Source of the DNA: Bacteroidota bacterium
GTDB taxonomy: Bacteria > Bacteroidota > Bacteroidia > Bacteroidales > VadinHA17
Assembly (NCBI GenBank): GCA_029552825.1
Contig: JAKPDL010000211.1
Span: 1-41,913, forward strand
DNA: 41,913 bases
Reading direction: 5' to 3'
Below, in pieces: positions 18,394 to 25,842 of this stretch. The position numbers were made by a program, and so were the translations under genes. Positions within the stretch are counted from its first letter, which is position 1. Every line of letters starts with the position of its first letter. The notes beneath the pieces are model-generated. The model had not been told where the DNA came from, searched no databases, and saw only the letters and a program-made list of their open reading frames with translations.

Positions 18394-19341
18394 TTATTCT
18401 GAAAGTTTTTTTGCAAGCCTCTCTGCAAGGTCTTCGATATCCTTTCGTCGTGCTATCTTTTTAAGCCATTTTTTAGGAATGTTGTCAATTCCGTATAAAA
18501 GCCCTGCAAGTCCGCCTGTTACAGCTCCGGTGGTATCGGTGTCCTGCCCCAGGTTAACCGCTTTCAGTACCGCATCACTGTAATTGTCTGTAGTAAGAAG
18601 ACACCACACAGATGCTTCGAGTGTGTCTATGACATAACCACCGCTATGGATTTCCTCTTCAGGCAGCTCATAAATAATTCCTTTAAGCAGGCGATCGAAT
18701 ATTGAGATTTCGTGATCATCAATCCCCTTCGAGGCAAGGAATCCGGGAATCTCAGTCTGAAGGTTCCGGTAGATGTCAAAGACGTTTTCTCCTTCGAGTA
18801 TCCCTCTGGCAAATTCAAGGTAGTAGAAACATGCTATTATCGACCTGATGTGACGGTGAGTGATTGATGAAACGAGCCGGGTTTTTTCGAATCTTTCATC
18901 AGCAGGCTTGTCAAGCAGATAGAATACAAGAGGTGAAATTCTCATCAGTGAACCGTTTCCGTTGGAATATTTATCATCGCTGCCGGCAAGATGTGGTTCA
19001 GTTCCCTTTTTTAAACGGTATATGGCTTCGTAGGTTGTTCCTCCTATGTCGAAAACACTGCCGTTGGCGCTCCAGTACCCGGCAAAGCACCACTTTACAA
19101 AATTCTCGGCAATAATTTTCAGGTCAAAGCCCTGTGTAAGTGCCTCTGCAAGGCACAATGTTAAGGAGGTATCATCCGACCATGTCCCTGGAGGCTGGTC
19201 GTAGGATCCGTAACCTCTCATGTCCGTCACAGGAGCTTCTTTAAGAGACTCTCTACTGTTGTATTCTACAGGTACACCAAGCGCATCACCTGTGGCAACC
19301 CCAAGAAGCAGGGACTTGATATTTTTTTCAAGATATTTCAT
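18394..19341 (-). CDS. ADP-ribosylglycohydrolase family protein
   Basis: This is a cytoplasmic protein of 315 residues, the usual family length. The dinuclear Mg-binding motifs are visible: GDALGVPVE near the start, TWSDDT at residues 53–58 (Ser55, Asp56 and Asp57 as likely ligands), and GQDTDTTGA in the C-terminal part. The family removes ADP-ribose from modified proteins or hydrolyses related ADP-ribosyl compounds; many bacterial members are uncharacterised. It is monocistronic here, with divergent Gfo/Idh/MocA genes upstream. Confidence 0.88.
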   Translation of the reverse strand: MKYLEKNIKSLLLGVATGDALGVPVEYNSRESLKEAPVTDMRGYGSYDQPPGTWSDDTSLTLCLAEALTQGFDLKIIAENFVKWCFAGYWSANGSVFDIGGTTYEAIYRLKKGTEPHLAGSDDKYSNGNGSLMRISPLVFYLLDKPADERFEKTRLVSSITHRHIRSIIACFYYLEFARGILEGENVFDIYRNLQTEIPGFLASKGIDDHEISIFDRLLKGIIYELPEEEIHSGGYVIDTLEASVWCLLTTDNYSDAVLKAVNLGQDTDTTGAVTGGLAGLLYGIDNIPKKWLKKIARRKDIEDLAERLAKKLSE

Positions 19342-19501
19342 TTCTGAAAATATGATAATTAGTTAAACCTGAAATGACTGCGCAATAAAAAAGCCAGTAA
19401 AATTAAATCGTTATTATTGTTGGCCTAAAATTAAGCTTTTTCAAATTTAATGTCAGTTAAAATTGAAGAAAAACATTTAAGAATTAATACTGAAAAAAAT
19501 C

Positions 19502-19519
19502 ATTGTTAACGTTAACGAT
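19502..19519. promoter_or_regulatory. Palindromic operator-like site upstream of the Gfo/Idh/MocA cluster
   Basis: ATTGTTAACGTTAACGAT contains a perfect 12-bp palindrome, GTTAACGTTAAC (19505–19516), with flanks that match except for one base pair. It lies 66 bases before the first gene of the cluster and between divergent genes. The form resembles LacI-family operators, but which regulator binds is inference; no regulator gene is adjacent. Confidence 0.45.
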
Positions 19520-19584
19520 ATTTCAATTGTTTGATTATTTTTACATTTCAGACAATGATTATTAACCTGTAAAATATTTTTGAT

Positions 19585-20916
19585 ATGACAAGTAGAAGAG
19601 AATTCATTCAGAAAGCCGCACTTGGTTCGGCTGCAATAGCATTCAGTGCAAAGAGTTATTCCCGTATTCTTGGAGCCAATGACAGGGTACGGGTTGGAGT
19701 TGTAGGTTTTTCAGATCGTTTCAGGTCATCACTCTTTCCCGCCTTTATGGCTAATGCCAAAGATCTGAATTTCGAGTTTACTGCACTCTCCGATATATGG
19801 AGACTGCGCCGTGAGGAGGCAGACAAGTTTTTTAAATCTAATGGAATCACTCTCAAGCTCTACAGGAATAATGAAGAGCTTTACAGTGCGAAGGACACCG
19901 ATGCAGTCATAATCAGCACTGCCGACTTTCAGCATGCGCTTCATTGTGCTGAAGCAGTGAGGGCGGGGCGTGACGCGTACGTCGAAAAACCTTTTGCTGA
20001 GACAATGGCCGACGCACGTGAGGCACTGAAAGCTGTCAGGGAAACCGGAAAAATCGTGCAGATAGGATCACAGCGCCGGAGTGCACCGAACTACATAGCT
20101 GCAAATGAGTATATCCGCTCGGGCAAGTTCGGTAAAATAGTGATGGTCGAAATGACATGGAATGTTAACCAGCCTGGCCGCTGGAGAAGACCTAATGTGG
20201 TACCTTTACTTAAAGAGGAAGATACCGACTGGAAACGTTACCTCATGAACAGACCCTTTGAACCATTTAATGCAAGAAAATACCTTGAGTTCCGTCTCTT
20301 CTGGCCATATTCATCGGGTATACCCGGGCAGTGGATGGCACACCAGATTGATACCGTGCACTGGTTCACAGGCCTTTCACATCCGAGAAGCGTCGCAGCC
20401 AACGGCGGCATATACCTGTGGAAAGATGGACGTACCAACTTCGATACCATGACAGCAGTGATGGATTATGGTTCAGATACCGACCCGAATCTCAGCTTCC
20501 TTGTGACATATTCATCACGCTTCACCAATTCGGCAGGGGGAACAAAAGAGCTCTATTTCTCAAACGGCGGAACACTCAACCTCGATACCAATAAGGTGAC
20601 ACCAGAGGGCGGGCTAAGAGCAAATGATGCAAAAGCAATGAACATGCAACCCAACCTGCTCGAACCATTCGACCTTCCCTCATTTACCGTTGAGACATCT
20701 GCAAATACAGGCGGCGACCCGATGACAACTGCCCATATGCGCAACTGGATGGAATGCGTCCGCGACCGCAAAAAACCCAACGCCGACGTTGTGGCAGGAT
20801 ACAACCATTCAATCGCCTGCATTATGGTTACTGCAGCACTCCGAACAGGCGAGAAAGTCACTTTCGACGAAAAAACTCAGGAAGTAATGGCCGGAGGTAA
20901 AGTGTTTCAATATTAA
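19585..20916 (+). CDS. Gfo/Idh/MocA family oxidoreductase with Tat-like signal
   Basis: The N-terminus has a twin-arginine motif (SRREFIQKA) followed by an Ala-rich hydrophobic stretch, so export by the Tat pathway with bound NAD(P) is likely. A Rossmann fold follows (VRVGVVGFSD), then the family's EKP motif at residues 134–136 (YVEKPFAE) and the C-terminal substrate domain. The protein is 443 residues. Family members oxidise or epimerise sugars and related polyols. It heads a three-gene run with a PmoA-like gene 34 bases downstream and a NIPSNAP gene after it, an arrangement pointing to catabolism of an unknown carbohydrate-like compound. Confidence 0.9.
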   Translation: MTSRREFIQKAALGSAAIAFSAKSYSRILGANDRVRVGVVGFSDRFRSSLFPAFMANAKDLNFEFTALSDIWRLRREEADKFFKSNGITLKLYRNNEELYSAKDTDAVIISTADFQHALHCAEAVRAGRDAYVEKPFAETMADAREALKAVRETGKIVQIGSQRRSAPNYIAANEYIRSGKFGKIVMVEMTWNVNQPGRWRRPNVVPLLKEEDTDWKRYLMNRPFEPFNARKYLEFRLFWPYSSGIPGQWMAHQIDTVHWFTGLSHPRSVAANGGIYLWKDGRTNFDTMTAVMDYGSDTDPNLSFLVTYSSRFTNSAGGTKELYFSNGGTLNLDTNKVTPEGGLRANDAKAMNMQPNLLEPFDLPSFTVETSANTGGDPMTTAHMRNWMECVRDRKKPNADVVAGYNHSIACIMVTAALRTGEKVTFDEKTQEVMAGGKVFQY

Positions 20917-20950
20917 TATATTACAAATCAATTATTTAAAATTATTGAAA

Positions 20951-21976
20951 ATGAGATATTTACTGATAACTTTCCTGGTACTTGTTAATATGGCTGCTTA
21001 CAGCCAGAAAGTGAAACTGGTTCACGACGAACAGAAAAGAAAGGTGGATGTATTTATTGGCGATAAACTCTTTACCTCGTACTGCTATCCTGCCAATCTC
21101 GAAAAACCTTTTCTGTTTCCGGTATATGCCCCTAACGGTGCGGTTGTGACAAGGGGTTTTCCACTAGAACCGAGGAAAGGAGAACGTGTCGACCATCCAC
21201 ACCACATTGGCCTTTGGTTTAACCACGGAAATGTGAACGGACTCGACTTCTGGAACAACTCTTCAGCCATACCGGTAAACCGTAAAGACCAATACGGCCA
21301 TATCGTGGTAAAAAAGATAGTTAAAGCTAAAGGCGGTAAAACAGGTCTGCTTGAGGTTGTTTCGGAATGGAAAGACAATAAGGAAAACACTGTTCTTACA
21401 GAAAACACACAGTATATCTTCAGAGCCTCAAAAACTGGCTGGATGGTTGACCATATTGCAACCCTTACAGCAACAAACGGCCCGGTTACTATAACCGACA
21501 ATAAGGAGGGAATGTTTGCCATCCGCGTCGACCGGGCGTTAGAGATGCCAACAAATGAACCGCTTATTTTTACTGACGAAAAAGGCAACCCCACAACCGT
21601 AAAGGTTATGGACAATACAGGCGTTACAGGAATGTATGTTTCGAGCAACGGTAACAGGGGTGATGCTGTTTGGGGAACACGCAACAAGTGGGTGATTCTC
21701 AGCGGCAAAAAGGATAACGTGCCGGTATCACTCGCGATATTTGACCATCCAAAAAACCCGGGCTTCCCGGCATATTCCCATGCCCGTGGATACGGACTCT
21801 TTTCAGTAAATAACCTCGGACAGAAATCATATGACCCCAAACAGGAAGAAGTGGTTTATAAACTCGCCCCCGGTGAGTCAATGGTACTAAGGCATAGATT
21901 CTATATTCAGTCGGGCTCCGAACTAACCCCGGAAGCAGCCGAAGCAATATTCAACGACTTCTCAAAATCTTACTGA
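20951..21976 (+). CDS. PmoA-like (DUF6807) exported protein
   Basis: I prefer the ATG at 20951 to the TTG two codons earlier; it gives the signal peptide MRYLLITFLVLVNMAAYSQ. The mature protein shows the DUF6807/PmoA-like pattern, with RVDHPHHIGLWFNHGNVNG and a later DHPKNPGFPAYSHARGYGLF. The His-rich motifs are conserved in the family, but no reaction is established for it. Despite the name it is not the methane monooxygenase subunit. It is 34 bases after the Gfo/Idh/MocA gene and these families co-occur often, so a shared pathway is likely. Confidence 0.85.
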   Translation: MRYLLITFLVLVNMAAYSQKVKLVHDEQKRKVDVFIGDKLFTSYCYPANLEKPFLFPVYAPNGAVVTRGFPLEPRKGERVDHPHHIGLWFNHGNVNGLDFWNNSSAIPVNRKDQYGHIVVKKIVKAKGGKTGLLEVVSEWKDNKENTVLTENTQYIFRASKTGWMVDHIATLTATNGPVTITDNKEGMFAIRVDRALEMPTNEPLIFTDEKGNPTTVKVMDNTGVTGMYVSSNGNRGDAVWGTRNKWVILSGKKDNVPVSLAIFDHPKNPGFPAYSHARGYGLFSVNNLGQKSYDPKQEEVVYKLAPGESMVLRHRFYIQSGSELTPEAAEAIFNDFSKSY

Positions 21977-22009
21977 TTGTATTGAATAATAATCCTCAAA
22001 AAATCCTTT

Positions 22010-22033
22010 CCCCCTCTCCATTTGGAGAGGGGG
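22010..22033. repeat. GGAGAGGGG-type palindromic repeat
   Basis: CCCCCTCTCC and GGAGAGGGGG form a 10-bp perfect inverted repeat around ATTT. Further partial copies (GGGGGAGAGG and GGAGAGGGG) follow up to about 22075. Similar C/G-rich palindromes are scattered between genes in many Bacteroidota genomes. As RNA it would form a strong hairpin between the PmoA-like and NIPSNAP genes and could weaken or stop transcription. Confidence 0.6.
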
Positions 22034-22134
22034 ACCAAGGGGGAGAGGTCGATAACCCATCTGGAGAGGGGAAGAGGCGTAAATATCTGAATTAATCAGT
22101 ATTTTTATATCAATAAAAATTAAAAATTGAAAAA

Positions 22135-22923
22135 ATGGTAAAAAATTATCTTACACTATTTTTTGGAGCTGTTTTTTTCTTTGCAGCTTTTATGGCTTCA
22201 GGTCAGGCACCCCGGAACAGGGAATATTATGAAATAAGAATTTATCATCTGAAGGACAAATCACAGGAGGAAAGGACCGATAAATTTCTTAAGGAAGCCT
22301 TTTTACCTGCACTTCATCGCGCAGGCATTAATAAAGTTGGTGTTTTTAAACCAGTGGAGTCTGATACTGCATTCGGCAAAAGGATTTATATTTTCATACC
22401 TTTCAACAATGCTATCCGTATGATAGAATTACATTCTGTTCTGGAAAATGACAGAAAATATAATCAGGATGGAAAAGATTTCCTCGATGCACCTTTCGAT
22501 AATCCACCCTTTACCAGGTATGAAAGCATATATCTTTATGCATTTAAAGATATGCCGGCATTCAGACCACCAAAGTTCAATACTCCTCCATCAGCAAGGA
22601 TTTATGAACTTCGCAGCTACGAAAGTGCAACTGAAGCAAAGGCATTGAAGAAGATCGAAATGTTCAATGAGGGAGGGGAGATGAAGCTTTTCGAAAAACT
22701 GGGATTTAATGCGGTCTTTTTCGGGCAGGTTCTGGCAGGCAGCACAAAGCCCAACCTTATGTATATGACATCATTTGCCGATCAGAAATCGAGGGAAGAT
22801 CACTGGAACGAGTTCCGGAATCATCCTGAATGGAAAACCATGTCGGGTCTGGAACAATACAAGAACACCGTTTCAAAAGCTAATGTATTCCTCCTCCACC
22901 CAACAGATTATTCCGACTTCTAA
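22135..22923 (+). CDS. NIPSNAP family protein, exported
   Basis: This 262-residue protein has a signal peptide ending near ASGQ. Two ferredoxin-like NIPSNAP repeats can be seen. The first starts at YYEIRIYHLKD (about residue 30). The second starts at IYELRSYESATEAKALKKIE (about residue 160), with the typical HWNEFRNHPEWK near the end. The family's molecular role in bacteria is unknown. It follows the Gfo/Idh/MocA and PmoA-like genes on the same strand but is separated from them by a GC-rich palindrome. Confidence 0.88.
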   Translation: MVKNYLTLFFGAVFFFAAFMASGQAPRNREYYEIRIYHLKDKSQEERTDKFLKEAFLPALHRAGINKVGVFKPVESDTAFGKRIYIFIPFNNAIRMIELHSVLENDRKYNQDGKDFLDAPFDNPPFTRYESIYLYAFKDMPAFRPPKFNTPPSARIYELRSYESATEAKALKKIEMFNEGGEMKLFEKLGFNAVFFGQVLAGSTKPNLMYMTSFADQKSREDHWNEFRNHPEWKTMSGLEQYKNTVSKANVFLLHPTDYSDF

Positions 22924-22930
22924 AATAAAG

Positions 22931-23053
22931 GGGCTGTCTCAAAAGATGTATATAGGGTAAGTTTATAAAAATAAAATCTAAAACATTGTATATTAATAAT
23001 TTCCTTTTCAGGAAATCAGGGTGAAAACAAAAAAATGACTTTTGAGACAGCCC
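22931..23053. mobile_element. MITE-like element with 15-bp terminal inverted repeats
   Basis: GGGCTGTCTCAAAAG (22931–22945) is repeated exactly inverted at 23039–23053. The 123-bp element has no coding capacity and an AT-rich centre with a small internal hairpin (TTTCC/GGAAA). GGGCTGTCTCAAAA is the kind of end seen on insertion sequences, so this may be a non-autonomous derivative. No clear target-site duplication was found. It sits between two convergent genes and may also serve as a terminator, although the loop of about 93 bases is large for that. Confidence 0.55.
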
Positions 23054-23077
23054 TTTTTAAATGTGCTTTCAGTACTT

Positions 23078-24445
23078 TTATTTTGCTTCTGGCAGGTCAT
23101 ATTGTGAAAGTATCGCTTCCACTTCTGACTGTGTTAGCTCATGGTCGGGCAGGTTGCCTTCAAAGTATTTCTCGTAAGCTGAAATATCCATGTGTCCGTG
23201 ACCGCTGAGGTTGAACAGTATCACTTTTGATACTCCTTCGAGGTCAGCTCTTCGTGCTTCGTCGAGGGCTGCAGCTATTGCGTAGTTCGATTCAGGGGCA
23301 GGGAGGATACCTTCAGTGCTTGCAAAGAGTACTCCGGCTTCAAAGCATTCTCTCTGCATTTTTGCCTTTGCTTCGATGTAACCGTCCTTCAGCAGCTGGC
23401 TCACCAGCACGCCGGCTCCGTGATAGCGCAATCCACCTGCATGTATCTTTTCAGGTATGAAGTTGTGCCCGAGTGTGTACATTGGTAAAAGCGGAGTCAT
23501 GCCGGCTGAATCGCCAAAATCGTACATAAATTTTCCTTTTGTAAGTTTCGGACAGGATGCCGGTTCAACGGTCAGCAATCTTACGTTTTTACCATTGAGC
23601 AGCCGTTCGCGCAGGAACGGGAATGCTATGCCTGAGAAGTTTGAACCACCACCGAAACAGCCTATTACAACATCAGGATAATCACCAGCTTTTTCCATCT
23701 GAAGCAATGCCTCCTGCCCGATGATTGTCTGATGCAGGATAACATGGTTTAATACACTTCCGAGGGAATATTTTGTATAAGGATCCTGCAATGCAATCTC
23801 CATGGCTTCGGATATTGCAATGCCAAGACTTCCAGGTGACTCGGGGTCCTGTTCAAGAACCTTTCTACCTGCCTCAGTCATGGTGCTTGGCGAAGGAACA
23901 ACCCTTGCACCATATGCACTCATAAGCACCTTGCGGCCTGGCTTCTGGTAATAACTCACCTTCACCATGAACACCAGCAACTCGAGTCCGAAATGGTGAC
24001 ATGCAAAACTCATGGCACTGCCCCACTGGCCTGCACCAGTTTCAGTTGTAATTCTCCTTATGCCCTCTTTTTTATTGTAATATGCCTGTGCTATAGCAGT
24101 ATTGGCTTTGTGCGAGCCTGAATAGTTGTTCCCTTCGTACTTATAATAAATTTTGCTTTTTGTACCCAGCTTCCTTTCAAGATTTATGGCTCTGTAAAGC
24201 GGGGAGGGGCGGTAGGTTTTGTAGAGGTCAAGAACTTCATCAGGTATATCGATATACCTTTCAGTAGAAACCTCCTGTTTTATGAGTTCCATGGGGAATA
24301 CAGCTGCCAGATCCTCCGGACCCAGAGGCTGACGGGTTGCAGGATGCAGTGGAGGCAAAGGCTTGTTGGGCATATCAGCAAGGATGTTATACCATTGCCT
24401 CGGCATCTCTCTTTCTGTCAGAATAATCTTTTTTGATGTTTTCAT
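23078..24445 (-). CDS. trpB: Tryptophan synthase beta chain, TrpB2 type
   Basis: This is a PLP enzyme of 455 residues. The length and the N-terminal extension mark the TrpB2 (TrpB-like) group rather than the roughly 400-residue TrpB1 partner of TrpA. The PLP lysine is Lys113 in GSHKANTA. The phosphate-binding loop is CFGGGSNFSG, and TETGAGQWGSA carries the catalytic Glu. It joins indole (or reacts a related acceptor) with serine to give tryptophan. No trpA or other trp gene is in the window; the gene stands alone behind its own promoter and a Trp-codon attenuator. That makes regulation by tryptophan supply very likely and argues for a true role in tryptophan synthesis. Confidence 0.93.
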   Translation of the reverse strand: MKTSKKIILTEREMPRQWYNILADMPNKPLPPLHPATRQPLGPEDLAAVFPMELIKQEVSTERYIDIPDEVLDLYKTYRPSPLYRAINLERKLGTKSKIYYKYEGNNYSGSHKANTAIAQAYYNKKEGIRRITTETGAGQWGSAMSFACHHFGLELLVFMVKVSYYQKPGRKVLMSAYGARVVPSPSTMTEAGRKVLEQDPESPGSLGIAISEAMEIALQDPYTKYSLGSVLNHVILHQTIIGQEALLQMEKAGDYPDVVIGCFGGGSNFSGIAFPFLRERLLNGKNVRLLTVEPASCPKLTKGKFMYDFGDSAGMTPLLPMYTLGHNFIPEKIHAGGLRYHGAGVLVSQLLKDGYIEAKAKMQRECFEAGVLFASTEGILPAPESNYAIAAALDEARRADLEGVSKVILFNLSGHGHMDISAYEKYFEGNLPDHELTQSEVEAILSQYDLPEAK

Positions 24446-24480
24446 ATTTCTGTTATTTAAGGGTTAATAATTGAGTCATT

Positions 24481-24515
24481 AAAACATAAAAGGCACGCTG
24501 TGAAAAGCGTGCCTT
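24481..24515 (-). terminator. Attenuator terminator of the trp leader
   Basis: In the transcript, AAGGCACGC (24498–24490) pairs with GCGTGCCTT (24515–24507 read on the plus strand as AAGGCACGC/GCGTGCCTT). This gives a 9-bp stem around an 8-base loop, followed by a U-rich run (UUAUGUUUU). It lies between the leader peptide stop and trpB and competes with the antiterminator described for this leader. Confidence 0.8.
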
Positions 24516-24614
24516 CAATAGTTTCTTTATTATTTAATGTCATGCAACGGCACTTTTCACAGCGATCCGGAGTTCGCTGCGCCAGCACCAGATGTATAAC
24601 GTAATTTGTTTCAT
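24490..24614 (-). promoter_or_regulatory. Trp ribosome-stalling attenuator RNA
   Basis: Three exclusive pairings are visible. Segment 1, CGCAGCGA just after the Trp codons, pairs with segment 2, TCGCTGTG (8 bp with one G·U). Segment 2, CGCTGTGAAAAG plus TGCC (24549–24564), can instead pair with segment 3, GGCACGCTTTTCACAGCG (24496–24513), through 12 + 4 bp around a 2-base bulge. Segments 3 and 4 form the terminator. A ribosome stalled at Trp9/Trp11 would cover segment 1 and favour the antiterminator; a ribosome reaching the stop would cover segment 2 and favour termination. Rfam's Bacteroid-trp leader, as I recall it, is a likely match. Confidence 0.85.
24540..24614 (-). CDS. Trp leader peptide (24 residues)
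   Basis: ATG at 24614 to TGA at 24540. The peptide starts MKQITLYIWCWRSE and has Trp at positions 9 and 11 (TGG-TGC-TGG), a strong enrichment for such a short frame. It ends inside the pairing segments of the attenuator, as a regulatory leader should. The predicted promoter is so close that the message would start almost at this ATG, so translation may be nearly leaderless. Confidence 0.82.
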   Translation of the reverse strand: MKQITLYIWCWRSELRIAVKSAVA

Positions 24615-24619
24615 CACCT

Positions 24620-24650
24620 CAAAACTATGATTAATTTTTAAAAAACCAAA
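24620..24650 (-). promoter_or_regulatory. Promoter of the trp leader–trpB unit
   Basis: On the minus strand TTTG (24650–24647) is followed after exactly 19 bases by TAGTTTTG (24627–24620), matching the Bacteroidota consensus TTTG-N19-TAnnTTTG. Only five bases separate the -7 element from the leader ATG. Confidence 0.65.
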
Positions 24651-24677
24651 ACAAATAGTTGATTTTTTTTAAAATTT

Positions 24678-25835
24678 TTACGTTTTATTGTGAAAATCTG
24701 TAAAATCCGAAGTCTCTTTTCTCTCTTCAAAATTATTGCTTTCCAGTCCGTTATTTACGATTCTTATCTGCCTGTTAATGGATTCCTGGTGGATTGCCTT
24801 GAATATCGTGTCAATAAGTTCTGCACTCAGTCCTTTTGCTTTTCCTTTTGAGATAGCTTTGCTGATCACCTCGTCCCACCGGGCGCTCTGAAGAACTGTT
24901 ATGTTGTTTCTCTTCTTGAAAAGTCCTATTTTATCGGCTATCTGCATTCTTCTTTCGAGCAGGTCAAGAAGGTGATCGTCGAATATGTCGATCTGCTGGC
25001 GGAGTTCACCCAGTTCATCGAGCAGTCGCGGGTCGGAAGGGTCGGGTGAGCGAAGAACAAGCCGGCAGAGTATCTCCTTAAGGGTATCGGGTGTTATCTG
25101 CTGGGCTGCATCACTCAGAGCTTTATCGGGGTCGATGTGGGATTCTATTATCAGACCATCAAAGTTAAGGTCCATTGCCTTCTGCGAGATCTCGAAGATA
25201 TATTTTCTGGCACCTCCAATATGGCTCGGGTCGCACAGTATGGGCAGCCCGGGTATTCTTCTTCTCAGTTCTATCGGGATCTGCCAGTTAGGCTGGTTGC
25301 GGTAGACAGTTTTTTCGAAAGCTGAAAATCCGCGGTGTATGGCTCCAATTTTCTTAATGCCTGCCCTTGCAACCCTCTCAATGGCACCTGTCCAGAGGTC
25401 AATATCAGGATTGATAGGATTTTTTACAAGGACTATTACATCCACACCGGTCAGAGCGTCGGCAATCTCCTGAACAGTAAAGGGATTAACCGAGGTGCGG
25501 GCACCTATCCAGAGAATGTCTATACCATATTTAAGTGCCTCGTAGACATGTTTTTCGTTAGCCACTTCAGTGGCCGTAAGCAAACCGGTCTCTTCCTTTA
25601 CTCTTCTTAGCCATTTCAGTGCAACATTCCCTGCCCCTTCAAAGGTGCCTGGACGTGTTCTCGGCTTCCAAATACCAGCACGGAAAGCCTTTACCTGCTT
25701 TATCTCTGATAACCTGCGCGCTGTCTCTATAACCTGCTCTTCGCTCTCTGCACTGCAGGGACCTGAGATGATAAACGGCTTGCCACCATCACTGATCCAT
25801 CTGTTGAGAGGCGTTATGTCCATCTGTAATACCAT
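24678..25835 (-). CDS. Bifunctional DAHP synthase / chorismate mutase
   Basis: The N-terminal part, about residues 1–265, is a type I-beta (KDO8P-like) DAHP synthase. It shows ISGPCSAES, the PEP-binding segment KAFRAGIWKPRTRPGTFEG and CDPSHIGGA. It condenses phosphoenolpyruvate with erythrose 4-phosphate, the first step to all aromatic amino acids. The C-terminal part, about residues 275–365, is an AroQ-type chorismate mutase (LGELRQQIDIFDDHLLDLLE), which makes prephenate. This fusion is frequent in Bacteroidota; the mutase part often gives feedback control by prephenate. It is last in the pheA–aminotransferase–tyrA operon, 7 bases after tyrA. Confidence 0.93.
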   Translation of the reverse strand: MVLQMDITPLNRWISDGGKPFIISGPCSAESEEQVIETARRLSEIKQVKAFRAGIWKPRTRPGTFEGAGNVALKWLRRVKEETGLLTATEVANEKHVYEALKYGIDILWIGARTSVNPFTVQEIADALTGVDVIVLVKNPINPDIDLWTGAIERVARAGIKKIGAIHRGFSAFEKTVYRNQPNWQIPIELRRRIPGLPILCDPSHIGGARKYIFEISQKAMDLNFDGLIIESHIDPDKALSDAAQQITPDTLKEILCRLVLRSPDPSDPRLLDELGELRQQIDIFDDHLLDLLERRMQIADKIGLFKKRNNITVLQSARWDEVISKAISKGKAKGLSAELIDTIFKAIHQESINRQIRIVNNGLESNNFEERKETSDFTDFHNKT

Positions 25836-25842
25836 AATCGTG

